Of a stretch of 32,394 bases of DNA, positions 8,761-16,450 are shown piece after piece. Each line of letters opens with the position of its first letter. Position 1 is the stretch's first letter. The stretch spans positions 1 through 32,394 of the forward strand of contig JAUNPS010000044.1 of the NCBI GenBank assembly GCA_030536575.1, written 5' to 3'. A program made the position numbers and the translations under genes. Under the pieces are notes generated by a model, which ran no database searches, was not told the DNA's origin, and saw only the letters and a program-made list of their open reading frames with translations. The DNA comes from Eubacteriales bacterium (GTDB lineage Bacteria; Bacillota; Clostridia; Lachnospirales; Lachnospiraceae).

Positions 8761-8817
8761 CCTGAGAAGCGTGTGCTTCCGGGCAGCCCTTATCCATTTT
8801 TACACTGGCAGAACCTT

Positions 8818-9051
8818 TCAGTTATTCATCATGAAAGCGATCAGCCGGTCAATGTCCTCTTTTTCATGGGCGACAATCTCCAGCTCCGGAATCTCGCCGT
8901 TGGAAAAAATATTCGCCATGGACACATACTGGCACAGCTTAGACTTCAGGTTCAGCCGGTCGCCCTCGCCGGTGACTAATTCCACACGTCCTTTACACTG
9001 ATCCACCACTTCAAAAAATTTATTAATATCGGTAATATTCTGTACTTTCAT
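8818..9051 (-). CDS. Small HPr-fold protein lacking the active-site histidine (Crh-like)
   Basis: A 77-residue protein. Its residues 20-72 align by eye with the HPr core: RVELVTGEGDRLNLKSKL corresponds to the HPr strand and helix around its regulatory serine (NLKSIMG), and IPELEIVAHEKEDIDRLIAF to the last strand and helix. S37 sits at the HPr Ser46 position. The HPr loop with His15 (HARPA) is absent; the only histidine is H62. It therefore cannot carry phosphate in a PTS relay but could still be a substrate of HPr kinase, as in Bacillus Crh. That role is inference. GAGGAG lies 6 nt before the ATG. Databases sometimes give homologues unrelated names; I would trust the fold, not a function. Confidence 0.7.
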   Translation of the reverse strand: MKVQNITDINKFFEVVDQCKGRVELVTGEGDRLNLKSKLCQYVSMANIFSNGEIPELEIVAHEKEDIDRLIAFMMNN

Positions 9052-9156
9052 AACAGACTCCTCTCTTTAACCTCTTCTATACCGCCTGTCCGTGGCAGCG
9101 CCGCACAGGAAAACGCCTGCGGCCGATCGCTCCTCGGAAAAGGGCACCTCTATACC

Positions 9157-9173
9157 TTTATAGTAACTATAAA
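9157..9173. promoter_or_regulatory. Perfect 17-bp palindrome between the CvfB-type gene and the HPr-like gene
   Basis: TTTATAGT-A-ACTATAAA is perfectly symmetrical, lying 4 bp past the stop of the CvfB-type gene and about 100 bp before the HPr-like start. A weak TATAGA -10-like hexamer follows on minus at 9148-9153, so it could be an operator. It has no T-run and is AT-rich, so it is a poor terminator. Confidence 0.4.
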
Positions 9174-9177
9174 CTAC

Positions 9178-10035
9178 TTAACAGGAGAAATCAACAGATT
9201 TTTCGATTTTGTAGATTTTTCCCTCTTTGATCTCGACCTTCTGCTGCTTTAACAGCCTCCCCACCGCGCGCTTGAACGAATTCTTGCTCATCCCAAACTC
9301 CCGGCGGATGATCTCCGGGTCCGCATGGTCGTCAAACGGCAGCACCCCGTCGAAATCGTCGATCACCTGCATGACCTCCTTCATATCCGTCTCAATCTGC
9401 TCCGGAACCCGCTCCCTGGTGCTCAGATCCAGCTTCCCGTCCGGCTTCACACCTGTCACGCGGAATTCCATAATGTCGCCGACATGAAACTTATCACTCG
9501 CCTCCGTTTTCGGCACCATTGCAGAATAACAGTCGTCCACTGCCACGAAAATCCCGAAATTTTCACTGATCTCATACACGCGTCCCTTCACGCGGTCCTC
9601 TCTCTGGTACGCCGAATCGGTCCGCAAGAACCGGTAAACATTCATCGTCGCACACAGGCGGCGCGTCCGGTCCACATAAAGGCCGATGAGGCACTCCTCC
9701 CCTCTCCGCACATGTTTCGTCTGTTCCCGGAAGGGCAGAAGCAGATCCTTTTCCAGTCCCCAGTCCAGAAATGCGCCGATCCTCCCGGTATCCTTCACCT
9801 TCAGAAGAGCGATCTTTCCAAGCTCCACATAAGGCGTGCGCGTCGTCGCGATCATACGATCCTCAGAGTCCCGGTAAAGAAATACTTCCAGCGGCTGCCA
9901 AAGCTCCGTTCCTTCCGGCACTTCTTTCCCCGGAAGCAGCACCTGATCCAGAGCCTGCGGCCCTTCCGACAGGTACACGCCGAAGTCGACGATCTTCGAT
10001 ACAATAAGCGTCTGTTTTTTTCCAATTTCCAGCAT
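9178..10035 (-). CDS. CvfB-type S1 / winged-helix RNA-binding protein
   Basis: A 285-residue cytoplasmic protein with the CvfB/YitL architecture: tandem OB/S1-like domains (IGKKQTLIVSKIVDFGVYL at 4-22; LKVKDTGRIGAFLDWGLEKD at about 78-97; DRVKGRVYEISENFGIFVAV at about 147-166) and a C-terminal winged helix (GMSKNSFKRAVGRLLKQQ). S. aureus CvfB binds RNA and affects virulence gene expression; a role in RNA-based regulation here is family inference. GAGGGG lies 6 nt before the ATG. The acyl-ACP thioesterase gene stops 13 bp upstream, so both are probably on one transcript. Confidence 0.88.
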   Translation of the reverse strand: MLEIGKKQTLIVSKIVDFGVYLSEGPQALDQVLLPGKEVPEGTELWQPLEVFLYRDSEDRMIATTRTPYVELGKIALLKVKDTGRIGAFLDWGLEKDLLLPFREQTKHVRRGEECLIGLYVDRTRRLCATMNVYRFLRTDSAYQREDRVKGRVYEISENFGIFVAVDDCYSAMVPKTEASDKFHVGDIMEFRVTGVKPDGKLDLSTRERVPEQIETDMKEVMQVIDDFDGVLPFDDHADPEIIRREFGMSKNSFKRAVGRLLKQQKVEIKEGKIYKIEKSVDFSC

Positions 10036-10048
10036 AGCAATCCCCTCA

Positions 10049-10756
10049 TTAATTTATAAATTCCACAATGGCATAAGGCTTCTGGCCGTCATCGCACAGT
10101 GCCACCGTTATGGTTCCTTCTTCGCAGGCGATCTGTGGGATCATGATGTCTCCCTCCAGCGCCTGTTTTTTGTATTCTGCCCGCATCCGGATGGGCGTAA
10201 AGCCTTCCGGCAGGTAGTCCTGGGCGAGCAGGATGTACTGGCCGTTATTCATATGGCCGTTGGTGTCTAATTGATGCCGCAAAACAGCGACGGGTTCTTT
10301 TAAAACCGTGTTCTTTGGGAGCGGAATTTTCCGGGCGGCATAGTCCATCGGAAGCTTTTCCCCAAGAGGATAGCCCTCCTGCTCTTCCTGGTCGACTCTG
10401 GCCGGGTGGCCGGTGGCGGTGTCCAAATACACCCATACGGAATTCGCAATGATCATCCGTTCCCCCTCTTCGTCATTGATCGAAAAATTCCGGAATCCGT
10501 AAAAGCCCTTGAAATCATAAGGCCAGGTCTGGATCGTGATCTTCTGGCCAAGGACGGGGCGTTTCAGCAGCTCGATTTGCCAGGAGGACAGAACCCAGGC
10601 ACGGTTTTTCTCTCGCTGGCGCGCGATGCCGATCCCTCTGGATTCCGAATGAAAGGTGCTGCAGTCCTGGAAATAGTTGATGGCTGCGCACAAGCTAAGC
10701 TGCTGCTCCTGATCCACTTCGCTGTAGCGGACCATACTGTCAAACTGATAGATCAT
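10049..10756 (-). CDS. Acyl-ACP thioesterase
   Basis: A 235-residue double hot-dog protein of the bacterial FatA/FatB-like family (PF01643 type). It should hydrolyse acyl-ACP and so release free fatty acids or set acyl chain length. Visible features are VRYSEVDQEQQLSLCAAINYFQD at the N-terminal hot-dog helix, SWQIELLKRP, and in the second domain HQLDTNGHMNNGQYI with the conserved N-x-H dyad. The ATG at 10756 is preferred: AAGGA lies 6 nt upstream, whereas the longer frame begins inside the tRNA terminator. No separate promoter is visible downstream of the tRNA terminator, so expression may come from tRNA readthrough. Confidence 0.9.
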   Translation of the reverse strand: MIYQFDSMVRYSEVDQEQQLSLCAAINYFQDCSTFHSESRGIGIARQREKNRAWVLSSWQIELLKRPVLGQKITIQTWPYDFKGFYGFRNFSINDEEGERMIIANSVWVYLDTATGHPARVDQEEQEGYPLGEKLPMDYAARKIPLPKNTVLKEPVAVLRHQLDTNGHMNNGQYILLAQDYLPEGFTPIRMRAEYKKQALEGDIMIPQIACEEGTITVALCDDGQKPYAIVEFIN

Positions 10757-10801
10757 GGTTTTTCCTTTCCCCCACACGAATGCCTGATTCATTCCGCGTA
10801 A

Positions 10802-10831
10802 ACACAAAAAGGATTGTCTGTTCGACAATCC
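10802..10831 (-). terminator. Intrinsic terminator after tRNA-Gln
   Basis: GGATTGTC (10811-10818) pairs with GACAATCC (10824-10831) around a 5-nt loop and is followed on minus by TTTTTGTGT. It lies 7 bp past the tRNA 3' end. Confidence 0.85.
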
Positions 10832-10837
10832 TTTTAA

Positions 10838-10909
10838 CTGGGCTACCAGGATTCGAACCTGGAAATGACGGAGTCAGAGTCCGTTGCCTTACCGTTTGGC
10901 GATAGCCCA
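10838..10909 (-). tRNA. tRNA-Gln, anticodon CUG
   Basis: Cloverleaf on the minus strand: acceptor TGGGCTA/TAGCCCA, D-arm GCCAAACGGTAAGGC, anticodon stem ACGGA/TCCGT with the loop CTCTGAC (anticodon CTG reading CAG), T-arm CCAGGTTCGAATCCTGG and discriminator G. The 5' UGGGCUAUCGCC start and G73 are glutamine identity features. The CCA end is not encoded and must be added enzymatically. Confidence 0.96.
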
Positions 10910-10926
10910 TCGCTTCAACAATGAGC

Positions 10927-10955
10927 ATTATATATCATCTTACCTCAAACGTCAA
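10927..10955 (-). promoter_or_regulatory. Promoter of tRNA-Gln
   Basis: TTGACG (10950-10955) and TATAAT (10927-10932) on minus with 17 bp between, ending about 18 bp before the tRNA 5' end. This is a near-consensus sigma-A promoter. Confidence 0.88.
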
Positions 10956-10993
10956 GACCTTTTTTGAAATTTTTTCAATTTTTTCTCCAACTC

Positions 10994-11286
10994 GTTACAG
11001 TTCACACATCGCCAGCTTTTTTCGTTTTTAACCACAAAGACATCACCGAACGTCACCGTGCCGTCGAAAACCTTCCGGGGAACGGGGCAACGTCATCGTC
11101 AAGCTTCCTCTAACTGCGACTAGAACGCTCAGGAAAGCCTTCGCGCTCAAGTCTTAGTAAGAGGCGATCTCGACTCTTCCTAAAACCGCCCCTCGAAACA
11201 CGTCCCCGTAAGCTTTCCGTCTTCCCGGTAACTGTATGTAGAAAACTGGAACATACCAAAAAGCTGGCGTAGGTGTGAACTATAAC
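10994..11286. mobile_element. MITE-like element 1 (293 bp, imperfect terminal inverted repeats, 8-bp TSD)
   Basis: The left end GTTACAGTTCACAC (10994-11007) and the right end, inverted, GTTATAGTTCACAC (11273-11286) match at 13 of 14 positions. With one 1-nt gap the match continues through CGCCAGCTTTTT, giving terminal inverted repeats of about 28 bp. Immediately outside is the exact 8-bp duplication TCCAACTC (10986-10993 and 11287-11294). The interior has no open frame and several short complementary pairs (for instance AAGAG/CTCTT at 11159-11178 region, ACGGGG/CCCCGT), so it could fold as RNA. It lies 5 nt downstream of the ABC ATPase stop codon once the duplication is included. No transposase is encoded; movement would need one in trans. 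Confidence 0.75.
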
Positions 11287-11299
11287 TCCAACTCCGTCT

Positions 11300-11977
11300 T
11301 TATGCCAGTGTCACACGCCTGGCACGCCCTTCCTCAATCTCATAAATCTCCTGGCACACCTGCTGCGCCAGCATCCGGTGATGGGTAATAAACAAATACG
11401 CCGTCCCATGCTCCTTCTGATACTTCATCAGATAATCCACGATCTGCGCCTGGGACACCACATCCAGCATACTCGTCGGCTCATCCAGCACGATCACCTC
11501 CGGCTCCATCACCAGAATCCTGGAAAGCGCCGCCCGCTGCAGCTCCCCGCCCGACAGCTCCCCCGGCGTCCGGTGCAGATGCTCCCGGTGCAGCCCGAAC
11601 TTCTCGATATCCTTTAAGATTTCTTCCTCCCCCGCAGGCTTCTTCAAAAGCTTATACGGCTCGCACATACTCCGGATCAGCGGAAGCGCCGGATTAAACG
11701 ACACCTCCGGATGCTGGAACAAAATCTGAATCTTCCGCCTAGCCGTTCCCTTATACGGGTAAACCAGCTCCTGCCCCTGATAGAAAATTTTTCCCTCCGA
11801 AGGCTTCACCAGCCCGGCAATCATCTGCCCCACCGTCGACTTCCCGCTTCCGCTTTTCCCAAGAAGTCCCGTGGTCTTCCCTTCCTCCAGGCCTATTTCC
11901 ACCGCATCCGCCGCCGCAAAGACCTCCCCGCTGCTGCGCCGGTAGCGTTTCGTCAACTTTTCTGTTTTAAGGAGCAT
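11300..11977 (-). CDS. Opp/Dpp/Nik-type ABC transporter ATPase, second subunit (OppF-like)
   Basis: A 225-residue ATP-binding subunit that would energise import with the partner ATPase encoded just upstream. Visible motifs are Walker A GKSGSGKST (40-48), Q-loop ILFQHPEVSFNP, signature LSGGELQRAALSR, Walker B VIVLDEPTSMLD and the H-loop ITHH. It is short for OppF (usually above 300 residues) because it lacks the C-terminal oligopeptide domain, a form typical of NikE/DppF-like partners. Its ATG overlaps the previous gene's stop by 11 bp, so translation is coupled. It is the last gene of the B12-riboswitch operon and its 3' side abuts MITE-like element 1. Confidence 0.9.
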   Translation of the reverse strand: MLLKTEKLTKRYRRSSGEVFAAADAVEIGLEEGKTTGLLGKSGSGKSTVGQMIAGLVKPSEGKIFYQGQELVYPYKGTARRKIQILFQHPEVSFNPALPLIRSMCEPYKLLKKPAGEEEILKDIEKFGLHREHLHRTPGELSGGELQRAALSRILVMEPEVIVLDEPTSMLDVVSQAQIVDYLMKYQKEHGTAYLFITHHRMLAQQVCQEIYEIEEGRARRVTLA

Positions 11978-12890
11978 ATTTCCAACACCTCACTTTATGT
12001 CCGTCCACGTCAAACACCGGGGGCATTTCCTTACATTTCTCAAAACATTCGCTGCACCGGCCCGCGTAACGGCACCCCATTTTTTCATAATTGTCATGGG
12101 ATTCGGAAAATCCGGCGCGGAATTTCAGCCCGTTTTCCGGCATTGCCATCCACATATCCTGGGTATACGGGTGAAGCGGCCGCTTCAGGATCTCTTCCGC
12201 CGGGGCATATTCCACCAGATTGGAAGAATACATAACGCAGATGCGCTGGCTGATCTCTTTGGCAAAATTCAGGTCATGCGTCACGCACAGAATCGTCTTA
12301 TCCTCCAACTGTTCGAAACACTTCACCACCTCTGCAATCCGCTCCTCATCCAGCCCCTTCGTGGGCTCATCCGCCAGAATCGTCCCCGCATCCGCGGAAA
12401 TTCCCATGGCAATCAGCGCCCGCTGCTTCATTCCCCCACTGAACGTATGCGGATACTGCTTCGCCGCCTCCTCTTCCTTTCCAATATAGAACCGCCGCAT
12501 CAGCTCCACGCTCTTTTCCCACGCCTCCTTTTTCGGCGTCTTCCGGTGGACGCGCATGGGTTCGCTGATCTGGTAGCCAACTTTTAACAGGGGATTGAAC
12601 CCATTGCCGCTGCCCTGGGGCACATAGGAAATCCGGCTTCCCCGAATCTGGTTCAGCTCCTTGGCGGGCAGCTTCCGAAGATCCGTCCCATCAAAGAGCA
12701 CTTCTCCGGTCACTTTGGCGCTCTCCGGCAAAAGCCCCAGCACCGCCAGCAGCAGAATGCTCTTCCCGCTTCCCGTCTCCCCGACAATCGCCACATGCTC
12801 GCCGTCCCGCACCGTCAGGCTCACATGTTCCACCGCCTGTACCGTATTCCCGGCGGCAAATTTCACGGACACATCCTTAATCTCCAGCAT
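11967..12890 (-). CDS. Opp/Dpp/Nik-type ABC transporter ATPase, first subunit (OppD-like)
   Basis: A 307-residue ABC ATPase with Walker A GETGSGKS (37-44), Q-loop VPQGSGNGFNP, signature FSGGMKQRALIAMG, Walker B TILADEPTKGLD and H-loop VTHD. The C-terminal extension HPYTQDMW and the cysteine-rich GCRYAGRCSECFEKC are the oligopeptide/nickel-family C-terminal domain, which in some homologues holds an iron-sulfur cluster. The ATG at 12890 is 8 bp after the DppC-type stop and has a modest GGTGGG; the frame extends upstream to 12989 only by overlapping the permease gene, so I reject the longer start. Confidence 0.9.
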   Translation of the reverse strand: MLEIKDVSVKFAAGNTVQAVEHVSLTVRDGEHVAIVGETGSGKSILLLAVLGLLPESAKVTGEVLFDGTDLRKLPAKELNQIRGSRISYVPQGSGNGFNPLLKVGYQISEPMRVHRKTPKKEAWEKSVELMRRFYIGKEEEAAKQYPHTFSGGMKQRALIAMGISADAGTILADEPTKGLDEERIAEVVKCFEQLEDKTILCVTHDLNFAKEISQRICVMYSSNLVEYAPAEEILKRPLHPYTQDMWMAMPENGLKFRAGFSESHDNYEKMGCRYAGRCSECFEKCKEMPPVFDVDGHKVRCWKYAP

Positions 12891-12898
12891 TGTCCCAC

Positions 12899-13705
12899 CT
12901 ATCCTTTCTTCAACTGGCCATAATAGCCCACCAGCATAAAGCCCAGCACCGCAATGCAGATGCAGATAATCGGCGGCAGATACCACCAAAACTGGTTTTT
13001 CATGATGCTGTTCCGGAAAAAGGCATAATGCAGCACTCCGCCCCAGCTCTTCTCCGTAATGTTCCCAAGGCCCAGAAAGCTTAAGCTGGCTTCCGTCACC
13101 ATTGCGCTGGAAACCGCCAGCGCGCCCCGGGTCAGGATGATATCCTTTACATTCGGCAAAATATGCTTAAACAAAATCACCACCGGCGAGACCCCCAGCG
13201 TCCGCTCGATCTTGATAAACGGCATTTCCGAAATCTGCTGAACTCTGGAGCGCAGAATCCGCAGCGTCCCTGTCCAGGCCGTGATACTGATGGCAATGAT
13301 CAGGCTCCATTTTCCAGGCTCCAGATAGGCCACCAGCAAAACTGTCAGCGGCAGACCCGGAACCGCCATCGCCACATTCGTAATGGCCGTGATAATCTTA
13401 TCCGCCATGCCGCCGAAATACCCGGAAATCAGCGCCAGGACGGTTCCCACGCCAGTCACGATAAAGGCCGCGAACACGCCGACATACAGCGAAACCCTTG
13501 TCCCATAGACCATCTCCGAAAAAATGTCCTGGCCGACGTCGTTCGTTCCCAGAAGATGGTCTTTGGAAGGCGGCAAATAGCCGATGCTCATCTCGTTGGG
13601 GTCATAGGGGGCGATCACCGGCGCAAAAATTGCGACAAGCAGAAAAAATGCAATAATCAGAAGCCCCGCTTTCATCGCAAGGTTCCCTTTCTTTTTACGC
13701 TTCAT
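12899..13705 (-). CDS. Opp/Dpp/Nik-type ABC permease, DppC-like
   Basis: A 268-residue inner permease with a short basic N-terminus (MKRKKKGNLAMKAG), a first membrane helix ending at APVIAPYDPNEM, and the family phrase HLLGTNDVGQDIFSEMVYGTRVSL that marks OppC/DppC/NikC. Five further helices follow, with the EAA coupling loop (ERTLGVSPVVILFKHILPN) that docks to the ATPases. AGGAGG lies 5 nt before the ATG at 13705, which overlaps the DppB-type gene end by 11 bp. It must work with DppB-like and the two ATPases. Confidence 0.93.
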   Translation of the reverse strand: MKRKKKGNLAMKAGLLIIAFFLLVAIFAPVIAPYDPNEMSIGYLPPSKDHLLGTNDVGQDIFSEMVYGTRVSLYVGVFAAFIVTGVGTVLALISGYFGGMADKIITAITNVAMAVPGLPLTVLLVAYLEPGKWSLIIAISITAWTGTLRILRSRVQQISEMPFIKIERTLGVSPVVILFKHILPNVKDIILTRGALAVSSAMVTEASLSFLGLGNITEKSWGGVLHYAFFRNSIMKNQFWWYLPPIICICIAVLGFMLVGYYGQLKKG

Positions 13706-14687
13706 GGGCACCTCCTGTCTTAATTCTGGGATCTACGGCCGCATTGATGATATCGCTCAGAAGGTTGCTTCCCACAACGCACACCGCGGAAAGCAGGAAA
13801 CAGAACTGCGCGGTCGGGAAATCCCGGTTCTGCACCGCATTGTACATCAGCATTCCCATTCCTTTCCATCCGAAAACGACCTCCACGATCATCGAGCCCG
13901 AAAGGAGGCCGCCCATCTGCATCAGAAACGAGGTCAGATACGGCACCATCGCATTTTTCATCACATGGATGAACAGGACATTTTTCCCCGGAAGCCCCTT
14001 CGACCGAGCCGTCAGAATGTATTCCTCCGACCGGATCTGCGATACCGTGCTTTTCATCAGCATAAAATCTCCTGCCACCCGGAAAATCAGCAGAATGATC
14101 AGCGGCAGGCACATATGATCCAAAATGCTTAAAAAACGGGCAAATCCCTGGGTTCCCGCCGAAACCATTCCGTTAATAGGAAAAATCCGCAGTTTATAGG
14201 AAAAGATCATCAATAAAAGCAGGCTTAAGCAATTCGACGGCATCGTATGAATCACCAGAAAAATCGGGGTCATAATCTTATCAAACAGCTTTCCCGGCCT
14301 CCAGCCCGCGATTACTCCAAGAACCGCGCCGATGATTCCGCCCAGGATCCACACCGGAACGGAAAGCATCAGCGTCCATTTGGAAGCACTAAACACATTT
14401 TCCACCACGGGCCTCTGGTTCGAGTAAGCAATCCCGAAGTCCAGTGTGACAATGCTTTTCAAATATTTCAGATACTGAACCTGAAGGCTGTCGTTCAGGC
14501 CGTATTTTTCAATCAGCTTTTCCAGGTAGGCCGGATCGTTATCCAGCAGGTAATAATATTCCTCCTGGCCGACCAGATGGATCACCGGATCGCCCGGCAT
14601 CACGTGCACAAGGACAAAGCTGATGGTAATAATCAGGTAGATGGTTGCCAGCGCAATCACTACTTTTTTCAGTACGTGTTTCCACAA
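13695..14687 (-). CDS. Opp/Dpp/Nik-type ABC permease, DppB-like (probable TTG start)
   Basis: A permease of about 330 residues with an N-terminal helix followed by FVLVHVMPGDPV, the typical OppB/DppB/NikB entry, then YGLNDSLQVQYLKYL and DFGIAYSNQRPV. The EAA loop is TARSKGLPGKNVLFIHVMKNA. Start choice: AGGAGG at 14697-14702 precedes a TTG at 14687 by 9 nt, whereas the upstream ATG at 14711 has no Shine-Dalgarno and sits at the foot of a hairpin. Starting at TTG gives MWKHVLKKVVIALATIYL, a normal start for the family. Both reading options are in frame. The gene follows the solute-binding protein and overlaps DppC. Confidence 0.88.
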   Translation of the reverse strand: MWKHVLKKVVIALATIYLIITISFVLVHVMPGDPVIHLVGQEEYYYLLDNDPAYLEKLIEKYGLNDSLQVQYLKYLKSIVTLDFGIAYSNQRPVVENVFSASKWTLMLSVPVWILGGIIGAVLGVIAGWRPGKLFDKIMTPIFLVIHTMPSNCLSLLLLMIFSYKLRIFPINGMVSAGTQGFARFLSILDHMCLPLIILLIFRVAGDFMLMKSTVSQIRSEEYILTARSKGLPGKNVLFIHVMKNAMVPYLTSFLMQMGGLLSGSMIVEVVFGWKGMGMLMYNAVQNRDFPTAQFCFLLSAVCVVGSNLLSDIINAAVDPRIKTGGAHEA

Positions 14688-14714
14688 AATCTGTATCCTC
14701 CTGCCAGTCATACA

Positions 14715-14750
14715 GAGAGGGCGCTGCAGCTTCCGGCAGCGCCCCGTCTC
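14715..14750 (-). terminator. Hairpin between binding protein and permease genes (attenuator or mRNA-stabilising)
   Basis: GGGCGCTGC (14719-14727) pairs perfectly with GCAGCGCCC (14736-14744); outer GAGA/TCTC bases extend it. It is 3 bp past the solute-binding protein stop. The T-run is poor, so partial termination or 3'-end protection of the binding-protein mRNA is more likely than full termination. This would give more binding protein than permease, as usual in such operons. Confidence 0.7.
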
Positions 14751-14752
14751 TT

Positions 14753-16408
14753 TTATTTGGTTGTAAGGGTAAACCAGGTGGTGCTGTTGATCACGCCCCA
14801 GGACGGGTAATTCGTCCAGCCTTCGTATTTATCGGTGCGGTACGGGAAGAACGCGGTTTCCCAGCACAGCGCCTGGGCGGCTCTGGTGTCGGATACATAC
14901 TTCTGTAAAATCTGGCAGTTTTCAATGTAAGATTCGTCCGAGGTCGCTCCGGTCATCGCGTAGTAGGCGTCATTGTAAGCCTGATCATGGATGGTGCCCC
15001 ACAGCCAGGAGGATTCGCCTTCCCGCAGTTCGCCCATGAAGTAGCGGAACGCGGTGCTGTAGGAGGCCATTCCGGAGGTTGTCAGCGTAATGGAAAGGTC
15101 ATAATTTCCTTTGGTCATATTGTCTTCCCATACTTCACTGTTCGTAATGCTGTCGCTGTCCAGATGGTTCTTGATGCCGACCTGTTCCAGGCTCTGCATA
15201 ATGACTTCCGCAATGCGCATTCTCAGATCCATGCTGGAGCTGTACTGCGGGGTAACGGCCAGATCCATGGCGCTTCCGTCCGGCATTTCCCGGTAGCCGT
15301 CCCCGTCGGTATCCACGTAGCCGGCTTCATCCAGCATTTCTTTTGCTTTTTCCACGTCATATTCCAGCATCGGAAGGGACTCGTCGTAGCCTTTGCAGGA
15401 GGGCGGAATGATACCGGTTCCCGGAATCGTGCCGTACTCGCCGTTGATGGTGGAAGCAAGCAGTTCATAGTTTAAGGCAGTACTGACGGCTTTGCGGAAA
15501 GCTTCGTCATTGCCCGGCGCGCGGTCTTTTCCGTATTCGAGCTGATAGCAGCCGGTAAAGGCGCTTTCGCCAAGGTCAATGTTTTCGTCTCCGATAACGG
15601 TGTCAATGATCGGGGCGTCGATGGGATTCGCATAATTATACATTGCGTCGATTTCCCCGTTCATCATGGCCATCATCAGCGTGGATTCGTCCGAATAGCT
15701 CTGGACGGTTACGCTGTCCACGGTCAGTTCGCCGAGGAAGGCATTTTCCGGAACGGCTTCGTAATAGGAAGACTGGGCGTCGGTGTCCGTGGATACCAGT
15801 TTGTAAGGCCCGCAGCCAATCGCGGCTTCCGGCCCGGTGACGCTCGCCGCGTCTTCGATGCCTTCCCAGATGTGCTTCGCGTAAACGCAGGCGTTATTAT
15901 TGCAGGAAGAATTAATCCAGTAGTACGCATCCGGCTCGGAGAAAATCAAAGATGCGCTGTCCTCTCCCGTAAATTCGATTTTTTCCAGGTTCTGAAGGCT
16001 TCCGACCTTCTTCACGTCCCGCATGTATTCAAAGGTAAATTCGATATCTTCTTTTGTCACCGGCTCTCCGTCATGCCATACGGCATCCAGCGGGAAAGTA
16101 AAGTCGATCTGCTTGCCGTCCTCGGAGATTTCGAAGGATTTGAAGAAATAGGGCTGCAGTTCGTTGTTCTCGTCACGGTAAACGAAATTTCCCTGGGTCA
16201 GGCCGTTGTAGTTCATTCTTCCGAAGGCGTCGGTCTGGGTCAGGGCGTTAAAGACATTGTTTTGGGCGGTGGTTCCGATAATCAGGTTTTCTACATGATT
16301 TCCGGACGTTTCTTCCGCCTGGGCTTCCTGCCGGTATCCCGCAAAGGTGGTGGTCGTCATGGCCAGGGCCAGGAAAATACCGACGGCTTTTTTCATGGTT
16401 TTTCTCAT
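14753..16408 (-). CDS. Opp/Dpp/Nik-type solute-binding protein, lipobox cysteine replaced by Tyr
   Basis: A 551-residue family-5 extracellular binding protein and first gene of the riboswitch operon. Hallmarks are PYFFKSFEISEDGKQIDFTF, WHDGEPVTKEDIEFTFEYM and AFRKAVSTALNYELL, plus a DTDGDGY loop common in this family. AGGAGG lies 8 nt before the ATG at 16408; a longer frame to 16543 crosses the terminator of the riboswitch and is rejected. Residues 1-24 form a lipoprotein-like signal, but the expected lipobox position is TTTFAGY: Y25 (codon TAC) stands where Cys (TGC) would be. Without Cys it cannot be lipid-anchored; AQA-EE at about 31 is a possible signal-peptidase-I site. Ligand unknown; the B12 riboswitch points to a corrinoid, cobalt or other metal-complex substrate. 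Confidence 0.92.
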   Translation of the reverse strand: MRKTMKKAVGIFLALAMTTTTFAGYRQEAQAEETSGNHVENLIIGTTAQNNVFNALTQTDAFGRMNYNGLTQGNFVYRDENNELQPYFFKSFEISEDGKQIDFTFPLDAVWHDGEPVTKEDIEFTFEYMRDVKKVGSLQNLEKIEFTGEDSASLIFSEPDAYYWINSSCNNNACVYAKHIWEGIEDAASVTGPEAAIGCGPYKLVSTDTDAQSSYYEAVPENAFLGELTVDSVTVQSYSDESTLMMAMMNGEIDAMYNYANPIDAPIIDTVIGDENIDLGESAFTGCYQLEYGKDRAPGNDEAFRKAVSTALNYELLASTINGEYGTIPGTGIIPPSCKGYDESLPMLEYDVEKAKEMLDEAGYVDTDGDGYREMPDGSAMDLAVTPQYSSSMDLRMRIAEVIMQSLEQVGIKNHLDSDSITNSEVWEDNMTKGNYDLSITLTTSGMASYSTAFRYFMGELREGESSWLWGTIHDQAYNDAYYAMTGATSDESYIENCQILQKYVSDTRAAQALCWETAFFPYRTDKYEGWTNYPSWGVINSTTWFTLTTK

Positions 16409-16450
16409 TACTTTTTCCTCCTTTGTGATGGTGCGGGCAATGCCTTCCAA

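Noticed and set aside
8466-8797. Open frames on both strands within the 73-bp repeats
   Set aside because: They are made of the repeat itself, shift frame at each unit, lack ribosome sites, and would be low-complexity Arg/Pro/Ala-rich peptides.
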